This document shows, in pieces, positions 28,860 to 42,800 of a stretch of 64,000 nt of DNA. Every line of letters begins with the position of its first letter. Position 1 is the stretch's first letter. The notes under the pieces are model-generated. The model searched no databases, was not told the origin of the DNA, and worked only from the letters and a program-made list of their open reading frames with translations. The position numbers and the translations under genes are program-made. This DNA comes from Brachyhypopomus gauderio (lineage: Eukaryota > Chordata > Actinopteri > Gymnotiformes > Hypopomidae). The DNA lies in assembly GCF_052324685.1 (NCBI RefSeq), contig NC_135222.1, positions 8,295,373 to 8,359,372 of the forward strand, written 5' to 3'.

Positions 28860-30599
28860 GAGTTTCACTCAACCGTGTCTAGTGTGGCTCTCTTGGGAGT
28901 CCACCCCCGTCTTATTTTTAACCCCAGACTTTTGCTATTGGGCTTAAAGACTTGTAGAGCTGCTAAACTTCAGAGGGGCTAACTTTGTACAGTAGGGTTT
29001 TTAAGCACATTCTGAATATGTGGTACACAAGCACTCGATGATATAAGCATAAGTGTCCCAGACTCGTATGTTGGTTTACCAAAAAATGTTGTGTTTGCAT
29101 TTAACTTTTAACATCTTGTAAAGCTGTTAACTAAGTAACATTTCATTGTGATTTCCACCAGGAATTGGAATCAATTTAGCCATGTTCACAGCATCAGTGT
29201 CTTTTAACTGCTTTTACAGTACTAAACCGTTTCATACAATACTAAGTTTAATCATTAAGAGCATATATAGTTAGAATGTAAGACAAAAATATACAACAGC
29301 AAAGGGCATTTGTCATAGGGAACAACCACCAAGATACTTACGCATTACGTAACCATGGCTACATAGGTCATTTTGCAGGCTGCACCTGCGCAAGACGGTC
29401 TAATGCTATCGGATATCACCAAGGGACACCTGTGTCTAAGTGTGCCTGTCCTTTCTGATTGTAGACATGTCACAACTTAACCAATGGTTTTGCCTTTACC
29501 ACATGAAAATTCCCAACACACTATAACCAAATGATGACACAAACAGAATACAACAAGACTGTCTGTTTGAGTGAATGTTCAAGTTACCCACATAGCTAAA
29601 AAAGTTGAATTGCCGTAGCCCTAATGATCAAGTCATCTGTCTAAAATAAAATGTGAGTTCTGCAAGCCACAAATCTAAAACCCACAAGCGTATTAAGTAC
29701 CTGTATCTCTCTGGAAACAGTGAGTGGTGTGAAACCTGGGGATGCTTTCCTCATGGTGCAGAAGAATCCCCAGGGGTTCTACATCCTGCAGCACATCCGC
29801 CCAGGCAGGTCCAGATGCCCTCACACACCCCACAGTCAGGCGCTACTCCCAGCCCTGTTTTTACAAGGATGATCAAGAGTCTTTTTATTAGATGGCGCAA
29901 CACAATTAATTTTAGTGTCTGGCTGTGTGGAATCTCCATTTTAAGATCTAAGATATCGTTTCACATGGCTGCCGGTTTGAAACTCGGACTGGACTAAAGG
30001 AAGATGTCTTTGTGCATGCGACACTGATCATCTCCCCACACCTGGTCAACACATTTGTTGCTATAGTCAAGCAGTGCAGATTTGGTCAGGCATCTGCGAT
30101 TGTTTTAGCGCAAAGGTTGAGATTCACCCTGTGCTGTCCATGCCAAGGACTAAGCAGATTTATAGGACTATAATCCTATCCCAGCTTCCATTCATAGATT
30201 CATGTGATTATGATTAGCATCTCATGGTTCTGTACTACTAAACGGGAACCCAGAGGCAGTTGGACTGTCCAGCTGAGGTTACTGCTCTGTCAACCTTTGT
30301 CAGACGCACTGTCAACCTTTTCCTTTTTCAGCTAGATATTATATATAGCACATAGCCTATTCATTGTAAATTGTTTCAGAGAATTCAAATAAGGGTCTAT
30401 TTCGGGCTACGAGGATGCTTAAAGTACTAATTTAGAGAAAGGATGTTTACATGGTGCTTTAAAGCCAGATGTGTTGAAACCTCCTATTTATGATGACGTT
30501 ATTCGTGCTCATGGTCATTCACTCGTCGCAAGGGAACTCTGGTTAATAGCTAATGGTGAAAATCCTGCAGTTGCCCTGTGGTATTCCCGTAGCATTGCT

Positions 30600-30680
30600 G
30601 TGTGTTTGTGTATGTGTTTGTGTGTGTTTGTTTGCGTGTGTCTGTGTGTGTGTCTGTGTGTGTGTGTTTGTGTTTGTGTC
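30600..30680. repeat. Imperfect (TG)n microsatellite
   Basis: TG repeats with TTTG and TCTG interruptions, first akap13 intron. Confidence 0.9.
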
Positions 30681-31734
30681 CAAAGGTGAGATGTAGCACT
30701 CTCAGTGTTTTAAGGAAAGAGGATTAGAACAGACTGTATTGTCAGAGCTGGTTGATTATCCTTCTACCTGATCCCCTGATCCTCTGATGAATTCCAAACA
30801 GGCTGTTTATTTAACATTGAGTGCAGAAACGAAACACATGAAACATGAGCATGGTGTCAAAAGCTAAGAGAACTTGTGAGCCATATGCTTACTTTAATAC
30901 GGACAGGAGGTGCTAATCGCAGCAGATTCAAGCACTGATAAAACAGCTTCCAAGAATACGGCTACAAGATGCATAGATAAAAGCCTACACTGCAGTAATA
31001 CTGCTATTATATGTATTATATATAAGAATTATATTGCTTTGCAATTGTTTGTGTTTAAAACAGACCACCAACCCTGTGTACTTGTTGGTTCATGTAAATG
31101 TTGTGATTCATCAGAACACCCCAACATACTCCTCTGCAGTGTCTGAGATTGGTCAGGATGTTCACAGCACACAAGAAGGAAGGCGTTTGCGACCTCATTT
31201 GCATATTAGCCACCTTCTGTGATGTCAGTCCTGCAAAAGCCAATATTGCAACCTTTAGCGAAAATTATATTGTGCAACTCCATCCAACCTTGATCAGGCC
31301 CGATCTGAGTGAGACGATTCTTCTTTCATTACAGTGGAGTTTGTCGTTAAGATCCAGATAAACTGAAGCTGAGACGAGACACATTTGTAGTTGGTGTGTA
31401 TTGTTTCAGCGTGACTTCACGCTATGATATCCTGTTTATAACGCAGGGGACGAGTTTATCCTGTGCCAGGAAGCTGTTTAGTTCTGTATTGTTGCATGAA
31501 GGCTGATTTGTAACAGAACACTGCTTCTTCTTTTTGGACGTCAGTTGTGACTACGGTAATCATTTATGTCTTCTCTTATTGGAAACCCTAATGAGGCTAA
31601 ATGAGTGCAATATAACAGGGCATGCTGAGCTGGAGAAAAGGCTATGTAAATATTCTCTCCCGATTTTATCCTGTTTTGTCTGTGGAACACCAGTACAAGG
31701 AACGCTATGTCGAACCAGAATAAATCTAAAACAA

Positions 31735-31749
31735 CCCCCCCCCCCCCCC
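31735..31749. repeat. Homopolymer C15
   Basis: Run of C 34 bases upstream of the akap13 start-exon acceptor. Confidence 0.9.
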
Positions 31750-31784
31750 GACCTCTGTCTAATCTATTTTTCATCTTTCTGCAG

Positions 31785-31828
31785 TGTCCAGTGTCATGAA
31801 ACTTAATCCACGCCAGGCTCCGTTATAT
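31785..31828 (+). CDS. akap13: akap13 start exon
   Basis: After TTTCATCTTTCTGCAG the exon reads TGTCCAGTGTC, then ATG at 31796 encoding [11 protein letters not shown], then the donor GTAAGT. The start fits the long AKAP-Lbc isoform. A run of 15 C (31735-31749) lies just upstream of the polypyrimidine tract. Confidence 0.9.
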
Positions 31829-34800
31829 GTAAGTATAATGTCACAAGCTCTGTACGGTTCTGTATGGTTGTTTCTTTAGTCAAATGTTTTGAATAGATAA
31901 AGCCAATGCTGAGTAGTGGACAGCCTTTTGCGGTCCTGTGGCACCTGTCTTCCTAAGTCAGCGTGAATGTAAATGCCTTGGTGTACAAAGTTTAAAAACA
32001 GACGCAGCTTCTCCTGATTTCCGGAAGAGGTGTTTGGGAGAGAGGCTCATCTCCCAGTCCTGATAGCGCAGCCTTCCACCCTAGAGACCCGTTCCAGCCT
32101 GGCAGCCACTGTGGATCAAGGAGTAATAACGAGGCTTGGGGGTGAGAGAGGGCCCGAAATGGTGTCCTGTTCAGCCTCTTCTAGGGATCTGGGAATAACC
32201 CAGAGCTGTCGGCAGCGTTGGGAAGAGGAGGAGCGTCCATGGTGGACGGACGGTGTCGCATGACTTCTGAGGGGAGTCCGCAAAGAGGCGTTTCGTCGGG
32301 TGGGATTCCCCCCCCACCCCCACCGCTGCTGTGAAACGTGACACAGCTTCAAAGACACCTACCCTGGTGCTACCACACTGCAATTAAACAGTTGAAAAGA
32401 TATCAGATCAGTCGAAGGGCTGGTTAGACCGAATGCCGCAGTGACACTGATAGTGGGTGGATTATTATTGTCTGGTTGATGTATTGAAGCACGAATAATC
32501 TCTTCTTACCTGCCTCTGCGGTGTCCTATTTTTCCCATGGGTTTTGCTGCCATGCTGAATGATCTCATGTTTCAGGGGAGCTCAGTAAAAATGAGTCTGC
32601 TTACTCCTGAGTTCTGATCAGGGTGAGGAGATCCGGTCCGGTTCACAGACTCTTCTAAGCACATTACCTATTAGTATTTAATAATATGCTTAAGTAATTT
32701 GAATAAAAAGTTATTATTGTTAACTAAATAAGAATAATAACTAAGAATAAAATACATAATGTATACTGTGTTTTAATAGTATGGTTAAATAACATGAATA
32801 ATAATATATTAATATTTAGTAACCATTAATAATTGAATATTTAATTTAATATTTAATAATGATTAATAATTAATCATTTTTAGCTAAATAACAGGTTTAA
32901 ACAGGTAAGCATTATTCTCAACTTCATCCACTGAAGGGGTCGATTCATTATAATAATTGAGCATTTTTATTTTGCAAAGGTACTGGTTAAGCAGCAAAAT
33001 AGATGAACACTATAAATGTAGTGTATATTATAGTTGTTTTGATAATTGCTCCAGAAACAACTTGATCTTCCTGAAAATAAACCCTGTTGACATTTTTTGA
33101 CAAATGGCAGTGCAGAGATCATGTCAGCACAGACAAACAGCTAACCTTGAAACTACGAATCATTAAGCAGATTTCTTGCCTGGAGGATGTGTGCAAATGG
33201 CTTTGCATTCTCATATCTGTAGTGTCTGTTTGGTCCCTCTGAGGTTTGCTTTGGTGAAGGGCGTATCCATCCTCCGGCAACACACCAGCGCGTGTTCTGC
33301 CGTTAAGTGTGAGGTTTTGTGCAACTTCTCTTTGTGGTAATCTCTGCAAGTCGACAGAACACAGCTTCCTGTGAGACCACGACTTCAGCTGTTCCTGATC
33401 TCAGTTCACTCTTATTTTTTTTTTAAGCTAAATTTAGGTTTTGTTTGAATGACATTAAAATGGGAAAATAATTTTTGTTGTTGCAGGTGGGAGTTTGATG
33501 TTTTTGACATAGCAGTGTCGGGTAGCAAACAAGTTATGGACTTTTGAATTCTTCAACAACATTGGGAGAGGTTCCCAAGCCTAAACCACTCTAGTTGAAG
33601 GGTCAACCTTAAAGCCCCAAACGAAGCATATCTTCTTTCTTTTGGCAGAGGGGTGTGGGGCTAAAAAATGTCCTGCAAGGTGTGGCAATTCCTGACAGTG
33701 ACTTTAGACCAAAAAATGGAAGAAATACATTTTTGTTTGCAAACTGAAACACCATCATACATCGTATTTGAAATTACAAATGTGTGTTACCTTGTTGATA
33801 ATGGATGATGTGGACAATGTTCCAATAAGTTTATTAATTATGTTTTCATTTTCTGGAGGTGCCTGTGATCTCATGAATGACATCATTTGCAATTCATGCT
33901 TTATTTCAGGAGCGGCATACCTCAGAGGAACACTCTTTTGCATGTTGCCGTGTTGCCATCATCAGAACTGTGTTATGAATCCGATGTCAAAAACCTAATT
34001 TGATATTCATTCGTGTTCAGTTCACCAAAGCCATGATGTTCTATGCGTGTCATCTCTCGGCATAGCCATGTCGCTATCGCCAGGAGCTGAGTGGACTCAC
34101 GTTAAGCCCTCATGTGTTCTTTGCCATTGCAGGGCAGTTGTGTGCTAACCGTTCAGCTCAGCGATGAAGAGCTTCGGGAGGGTGTGGTTGATGGGGAGGA
34201 TATGGAGCTGTTTCTAGTGCTCACCGGATCCACGCAGATGCACGTCAGCAGCACCGTTAGGCTCAGCCATGACACCCTGCAGCTGGTGTGCCCAGGTACA
34301 CCCTTCCTCTTACGACCCATTGAATTGCCCCCCCCCCCCCCCCCTTTTTTTCTTCATTTCTCACTTTGTGATTTCTTCAGTTAATCCTGCAGTCTAATCC
34401 AGGGTTGCTTGTTCCGCTGATCTCTCCCTTGGCATCATTCTCTGTGTTAATGGTTCAGTTTGGTTTAGATCCATTTCGTGGGGGAAAACTCAGGAATGTG
34501 CTGCTCACCATGGACGCCATGAGTCTGGGTGGTGAATGTTTAACTGCACAGCGAGTGATTTACCCTGGACTGAGTGTCCAGGGGAATCTTTGTCTATTTA
34601 CGTACTTAGACAGAAAAGGGGCCTTCGGCCCAGCATGTTCAGCCAGCAACGCTGCCCAGAATAAGTTCAAATTCTTTGTTTGTCTTAGATAACTCGATCA
34701 CAGACCTTTCGGTCCCACCTCCCTCGTCACCGCCTGCGATACTTAACGGCCTTCACCTGACCCAGAGGTCAGTCAGCGGCGTCTGTTACGCAAGACTCCC

Positions 34801-37800
34801 GTTTCCTGCCAGCTCATCTCCGTGACCTCTCGAGCCTGGCGAAAATGGAGGCAGCGCCCAGCATGTTTGGGGATCTGATTAAGGGGTGTTTCCCCCGGAG
34901 ACCCGCTTCCCGTAATCCGTCCGTGTGCGCCGCAGCGTGTCCCCGGACACGAGCCGCTGGACCGTTCCGCCGGTCGCTATTTTGCTAGCAGCGATGTGAG
35001 AGTCTGTGAACCTGAAGGCCACGTCCCTCAAGACACTCACACAGTCAGCCAGGATGATGACGCAGAGGTGTGGTTGGTTTGGCCAGTGTCTTTGGCCTGC
35101 GCTCTGTGATTTACTGTGGGTCACGGCTAATGCCAGCCGGGCTGAAGACACATGGGCGGGGTAGGAAGAGCTCGACAGAAGCGTAAAAGATTTATGAATC
35201 TAGCTTTTGGTGCTTTTTCCTTCAGTGTTGGTGGGCCGCCTGTAGTAATATTTTGAGGTCGGTAAAGAATGACAGCGTGTGTCGTTACGGTTCGGTGATG
35301 ATTAAACATGCTACGGTTTCCCGCCGCTAATACCCCGACTGCCCTAGTTCGACGCTCTTTCCCTGTCTCTGTAAAACGAGGCCACGTGCGCTGAATTCCA
35401 CTCACCTGAGGGAGCGCCGCGCCTCCACCTTCCCGTCTGCGTGGAGCGCAAAGGCAACGTGGGCCAGCACGGGTCGCTCGGAGATGTGCGGCTCGTCGCG
35501 GAGAGCCATCGTGGACTTCGACCAGCCTGCGTGTGCTGCTCTTCAGAGTCAGACTTGGCTCGTCGTGTTTATGGAGCTCACGGGCTCCGTCTCCAGCGTG
35601 GGTTGCCTTATAGATAATTACACGAGTTTAGTGCTGTAAGGAAGGAGACACCGTCACACTATCATTAGCTTATGTTTACAGCCTATTGTGGGGGGAAAGG
35701 AAGATTTCAGTTTATATCATGTTTTTAACAACATTCTTGGCAAGCCACATTTATTTGGCTGAGAGCCGTATAATATATGGTCTGTTATTATCGCAATATT
35801 GGCCTTTGCAAAACTGACACCATAGAAGGTGTTTTTGATAGGTGCGCTGAGGACCCTGACCAGTACTGAATGATGGGTGTTTCTTTGGTATTTGGATGAG
35901 TCATGGCCGTCACGTGGTCAGTGTAATGTGTACGTAATGTGGCAACAATGCAGGCTGGTCTTTGCCCAGCCTTTGGTCTCCTATCAAGAGGATATAACAC
36001 GAATTTTTTAAATGTTGCAGGGCATATTGCATGGCTATACATAGCAACATAGTAACACTACATCCAGATTATTTTATCCAGATTATGCAACTTCAATTTA
36101 TGGTACAATGTCAAAATGAATTCTTTACTGTAAGTTTTGCACTGGAGTTTTAGGATGGAAAAATCCAAATTTAATTTCTGTATATAATATATATGTAATA
36201 TGCATGCACACTGTGCAAACTCACAATGTTTTCAGGGTGCCTGGAAGCCATTCAGTGCCTTGCGACCCCTGTCTTTCTCTCCTTCGCACTCTCTAGCTCA
36301 CGACTGCTGTGAGACGGTCGAGGCCACGCTGTTTCGGGCAGACCCACACGGCCCGGTGCGCCCCCTTGCCTTCGGGGACATGCACTTCGCCCAGGACCTG
36401 GCCTTGGACATGGCACAGTTCCTGGTTGGCGCGGTGGGCCATGCCGACAAGCTGGAGGACGCTCTGTTGCTGGACGAGTGTCGGATCCCCCTGCAGGAGT
36501 GCGAGAGGATGGACCGCAGCTTGGCCCTGGCCCTGGCCCACCTCACACTGCCCCCTGGCTGGAGTCTTCTGGGAAACAGAGGCGGTAAGGGCGCCACCGA
36601 TCTGCTGCGGTATCCACGGAGGAAAACGTGCTTCGTGCTTCAGTAGCTGCAGACAATCCTCCAATCAGCCGCTTGCATCTGAACGTGATGTGGACAGACG
36701 GGTCTTAAATCAACCAGAAACCCAGAACTGATGGAACTGTTTTACGCCAGTGTAAAGTTCTTAACATCATCACCGTCGTATATTTCAATTATATAGCGCC
36801 TTTCAACTTGACATGAGGTCATAGTCACGTCCTGTTAATAGCGTTAATAAGCCAGTAAGGGGCTTATTAAAATTTTTTTGCATTTATAGGGTGACTGAAG
36901 CTTTGCTGAGAGAAGTTATTTCTTTGCCAGTCCTCTGAAGAATTTTCCTGCTAGTGTGTCTTATAGCATTTTCAGTAATACGTTTCTAAACCTGTAGAGG
37001 GCGTGTGAGACTCAGATAATGAGCCATTCATGTACCTTAGATATACAGAAAGAGGTTTCATTCTGGGATCTGAATTGCTATTATTATGCAAATGTTAGAA
37101 CAAAAGGCGTATGAGATAACAAAGAAGACGCTACATTTTCTTTGAATAGTCAATTTAGTCAGTGGCAGCTCACAGGATTGTACTGAACACCTCTCAAGTG
37201 GCAGCAGAAACACTGAGGAGTTATCCTTGGCTCCTTTATTTTTATTCTTTTCTATCTCTGGATTTTTTCTTTTCCATTTTTACATTCCCGGTTTGTTAGC
37301 ACTACTGGCCGATTATAATGTCTGTGCAATTAGGCAAACTTTTTTGTAGTTTAAAGCTTATTGTGAGTTCAAATTATTTTTTGACATCATGTGTGTTGTA
37401 ATTCATGTCAAATAGAAGATTATTGAAATGAATTTTTAACTGTTTCTGTGGTAGGGACCATTACACATCCATGCCTGGATATTTGACTGCTTTATAGCCT
37501 CAGGAGATGTTTCTTTTAGCTTGAAAACAGAAAAATAATGTTTTTTGCTCATCCTATTAATCTGTAATGAGGTACACTTGAAATTTTGTAATCAACGATC
37601 CTTGGAATTTGCTTTCATTCACTTACATAGTACCAAATTGGAAATACTGAGCATTTTAAATAGTTAATTATGAAAGCGTTGAATGACATAAGATGTATTT
37701 TATGCATCTTTGTCATGTGGTCATATAGCAAGAACAAAATACTGTGTATAAACAGCAGAAACTACATGATGCAGGGCTTTTACAAATCATGTTCTAAAGA

Positions 37801-38067
37801 CGGCAGAGCAGGTTTCTTCTGGCTACATTTGTTAAACTTGTAGAGAACTTGCTCAGCAACAGTCCAAAAAGTGCTGAATCTCTCCTGAGAGTGTCTAGAT
37901 ATACCTAGGGCACCTTGATAGGACACCTAATATGAATATACCATTAGGTGGTTATGTTATCCTAATCCTATGTGCGAAATGCTTGGTTGTGAGGGACACG
38001 TATTAGTCAAACCCCTGTAGTGAGGCCGATGAATAAGTGTGTGCATACAAAAGAGGCCTTTTCCTCC

Positions 38068-38138
<71 letters not shown>

Positions 38139-39801
38139 AGTGACAGAATGTGTGTGGGAGACCTGGTGTGACTTGAGCATGCTGCATGTCAGGGCAGTGG
38201 CGGTCTTAATTTAGTGAAGCGTTTTAAGCAGCCTTCTTTATTTGAAGATGGAGCATGCCGAAAGAAGTGGAATAGGCTGTTATACTGTCCGTTACGCTAT
38301 TCAATCCAGACCGAGTCTGGCCCTCCTACTCTTTGTGCCAACAGACAATGGTCACAAATCACTTAATCACTCAACCAAGTCCACTATTTAGAGTACCGAT
38401 AGACATTACAGTGTACGCTGGGATGAACTGTAATAAAACGAATGAGCACTATTGAACAGGCTAGATGAGATCTAGTAATGTTTGAACGCGAGTTATTGGC
38501 AGTTGTTGAAAGCAAAAACATATAAGGCATTGTTCTCTATAGACCCAGTCTATCCAATTTATCTAAATCTTTACCCTGCAGTAACAGTCGTGTGGAACCA
38601 GCATACATTTCCTGCTTCTGACCGTGCTAACCTTTCTGTCTCTAGCCACGGAGCCTCAGGAGACCCTCCTGCACTTCTCCGCCCGCCGAGGGCTCTGTCG
38701 AGTGGCCAGCTTCCTCCTTCGGCAGCCCGGGGCCCGAGAAGCTTTGGCCCTGCCCAACAGGCAGGGTGCCACCCCGGCCAGCCTGGCCCACAGCAGTGGG
38801 CACCATGCCCTGCTGGAGCTCCTCACCCAGTGAGTGCCAACGGCTGCTACACACTTCTGCTCATGAGCCAGGTCCTGGTCCACCTCAACATAGGAAGCGT
38901 TGGCGTATTTATGTTAGCACGGCTTACGGCGTGCCTGCTCTCCTCCAGATTTCATTTAGTAAAACAGGGCAACATCGCCGTCATATTTGGGAACGTCCCA
39001 AACAAAACGGGAGAGCAATCGTTCTTGAATTACTTGTTACACATACAGGTTATTGTTTTGGCGTGTACTTTATAAAATGTCTACTGTTGAGTTGAAATGT
39101 CTTCAGCCTCAGTTGAAGGCTGAAGGCATTTCCTTCTGACCATGGCCTGACATATTGTATAATTTGATTTGAACAGATTATTGGCTGGTTTTTACAGAAT
39201 GAGGCCACACTTGGCTACTCTGGTGACGTCAGCCTGCTATGATTCAGAGCTCCATACCAGTCGGTTTCATTTGGCCTTGCTAGGGAAGTCCACTCCACCC
39301 TAGATTTCACAATAACAGAGGCTAGACTTTCAGGGCCATTATGCCTCATAATGTACAAAGTGAATTCTGCTCCGGTTCTTAAGAGCAAACCCACGCTGTG
39401 AGGAACATGCAGTTTAGAGGAATATATCCCTGTTACGACGTCATGAAGTTTCTCTGAAGATATGGTCCGATTTCGAACCTTTACAGGAGCCAGAGGGTTT
39501 AGCTCTGTTTTTTGGGGCGTGTCTTACACTCAGGCGGCTTGTTTTTGGGCAGGGAGGAGACGGACACCCAGCATACCGCTGAGACACGTAGACGCGTCTC
39601 CCCGGGCGCGTCTGTGGTGCAGCACCACCCGTGCCTGAACACTTACACCCTGTCAGTGGGCACCCAGCCTGGCGCTGCGCCCCACAACCTGCGAGCCAAC
39701 GTGCAAGACCTGCACCACCTGATCAGCCAGGTGAGTCACGCTCTCCAAGTGCCTTGTTTACTCGACAGTGTGACTTCATGTTGCTCTCACTCTCTCTCAC
39801 G

Positions 39802-39870
<69 letters not shown>

Positions 39871-42800
39871 ACTTCCTACCTCTACTCACTGCCTTTGTCT
39901 TTGCTGTCTGTCTCTATCCCTCTCTCTCTCTCTGTTGCTCTTTCTGTACCAATGCAAATAATCGTAATAATACATGTCGCGAGATTTTATTTTTTTGCCT
40001 TCCATTATATGTAATCTGCTCTAGAGTGAGATAATCTGTGATTTATGTAACTTCAGGGAGCGAGACTGATAAGATGTGAAAAAAAAAAAAGAAACTCGTT
40101 GGCTTACGCAGGAGAAAGCCAAACAGCTGTTCTTGTGCTCTCTCAGGGAGGCCGGGACTGTGCGGACGTAGCGGAGACGAAAGGGGATCGTTCTGAGCGG
40201 CCGCAGCACGACTCCCTCGACAGCCGAGAGCAAACGTCCACTCCCGCGCGTACGAGAGGGAGCGCGGATGAACGAGACGACTGCCCGGCGCTGCTCGGGT
40301 GCGAGGAGAGGGGCGGCGATCTTGCCCCGGACGGAGTGACCGGCAGTGGCGAGGAGGAGCGGGCGTGTTCTCGCGTAAACGTAGAGGGGGATTACGGCGC
40401 GCGAGCGTGGGACGCAGCTGCATGTGTAGGGGGACCGGAGAAGGAGAGAGATAGCAGTGACCGCTCACGGAGACAAACGGAGGGCGAGAGCACAGCTGAC
40501 CAGACTCCATCCTGTGGAAAGGAAGGGGAGGAAACTGATAGAGCTCAAGGCTTGATCTGTGAGGCACAAGGGAGCACTGAGGGCCCTTACGAGGAGGTCC
40601 AGGAAGAGGGGTGCCGCACTGAAAGACCAGATGAGGAGCAGCCTCTGGAGAAGGAGTTATCGGAGCGCGCAAGAGCAGCAGGAGATATGGGAATCACGCA
40701 GTCGTTCGACACACCAGAAAGTTCTGACGTGGATTCTTGCTTGCACGGCACAGAAAGCAGCGATGAGTCTAAAGAGGAGATTGGGAGTACCGGTTCTTTG
40801 CAGCTGGAGGCTATGGGAGTGAATAAGGAGCCGCTCGACTTAAAGCCAGTAACAGATGAACCATCAAATGCCTCATGTGAACAAGATGAAAAAGAACCAG
40901 ATGTGTCTGAGACGAGGGCCACATGTATAAGCCCGTATGGTTCAGCGGATACGGAACAATTCTTAAAGGACAGTCAGAAAATAAATGTCCGGCAGAACTG
41001 TTGTGACCAGATGAGTGACGGCTATGAAGTAGAAACCAAAGAACAAGAAAAGCATGATGGACACAATAGTGAAGTCCGGAAAGAAGGTCCCCCTGATATC
41101 TTGTCTCCTAGCAGCGAAAGCAGAAAAGAAGGGTATGATACCTGTCACCATGGAGATAGATCTGATGACAATTTTAAGGAGGCAAATGAGCTTCAGGCAT
41201 TTTTGGGTCTAGAGCCAAATTGTCAAATTATACATTATTCGGGTTTTGAACTGAATGATACATCTGCAGTGACATTTAATGTTCTTTCTGGGAATAATTC
41301 CCTCTTACCTGAGCAGGAAACAGAAGTAGGCTGTAAGGGCCAGCTAGATACAGGGGAACAAGAACCGACTGAGGTTAGCGAAACAGGAGCAAGAAGTGAG
41401 AGTGAGAGTGGGAGACAGCAGTGGAGAAGTTGTACTGATATCTCACTGCATGAGCCTAGCTCGGAGCTTGAGCCTAGCTCGGAGCTTGAGCCTAGCTCGG
41501 AGCTTGAGCCTAGCTCAGTGCATGAATCCTCAACAACAACTGGTCAGGATACCTTAGACACTGATGAATCAGAGAGTTGTGCTACAGTGGTGCAGGGGAT
41601 ACCTTGCAGTGAACAGCAAGATGCTCCTCAGCAAAACTCACTCAAATCTGAACTTCAGAAGGTACCATGGGCAGAAGACCCAAAGAACAGGAATCTTTTA
41701 GAACACCACGATTCTTTTGAAGACCAAACCACAGAAATCACATTAAAAATTGGTTATGCACATCTTTCACAAGATATGAACCTTCTCCCTCTTGAAAATG
41801 GTGATGGAGTCACTACTCAAAACTCTGCAGTTGACCTCTCGGAAGGCACAGTGGAACTCGGTGTCACCGGAAATGCTGCCAACAGCCAAACAATTCTCGA
41901 GGAAAAACTCACGTTTTCCCTGCAAAACAGTAACTCTGAGGGGGGTGTTTTGCCTACCTCACATGCAGCTGATTTAATAGAAGACTCGCTTGTACTTAAA
42001 GAGCAGCCAAGTGTGACTGAGTTCAGAAGTGAGGTCAGCTCTAAACCAGAAGCGGGGAATGCAGATTCTTTGAATACGGAGTCAACTGAGACACGAGAAG
42101 TAGAGCGAGAAGAGACTGAGCTTCATGAGACTAAACATGTCACGGCTCTTCTGAAAGGTGAGATTCAATCTGATGTTCTTTGTACCTCAACTATGCATGT
42201 AAAGTGTTTACTAAATGAAAGATGTGTCCTTTTCCCCCCACACTGGAAAACAGATAAAGTGTAGGGTTTGAATTCCAATGATGTGTACAGCAGTTGTAAT
42301 GTTACAGTGTTGTGTAGACTAGAATGGTAAGAAATGTAAGATTAGATGTGCACTGGGCCAAACTTTTGCGTGCCTTTGTTGTCAAAAAAAAAAAAAAAAA
42401 AAGCGAAGATTACTTATTTTGCCATGTTAGGTGTTATAAACTTTGGGCCACGGCGATATAAAAAAAAACTCTACAATTGGAAAAATGCTGACAAAGAATG
42501 CGTTAAAGACATTGTTTGATTATATCTGACTCAGCAAAGCCAGGAACACACTAAAAAGATTTCCTTTGATGGACCCCACCTATAATTAACCAAAACACTG
42601 TAATTATTTCTTTCTAAGCTTGAAGGAAATGTTAAAAGTAACGTGGAGCTCCATGGTACCCAAGCCAGAAAGAAACGAGGTGTACACCTATATCTCGGGA
42701 TATATTTACAACAGAATGTAACTTGGCAACGTGTGATGTCATCAAGATAAGCAGGAAAAGCAAAGAAGAGGTTGTCCTCTGTTCAACCCTTTTCCTGACA

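Noticed and set aside
32030..32263. Frame starting FGREAHLP, similar to a gypsy integrase C-terminal motif
   Set aside because: Only about nine residues match, the first codon is GTG, and nothing else of a retroelement is nearby.
40099..40146. Extension of the large akap13 exon to an ATG at 40099
   Set aside because: A clear acceptor (TGCTCTCTCAG) at 40146 in the right phase marks the exon start; upstream is intron.
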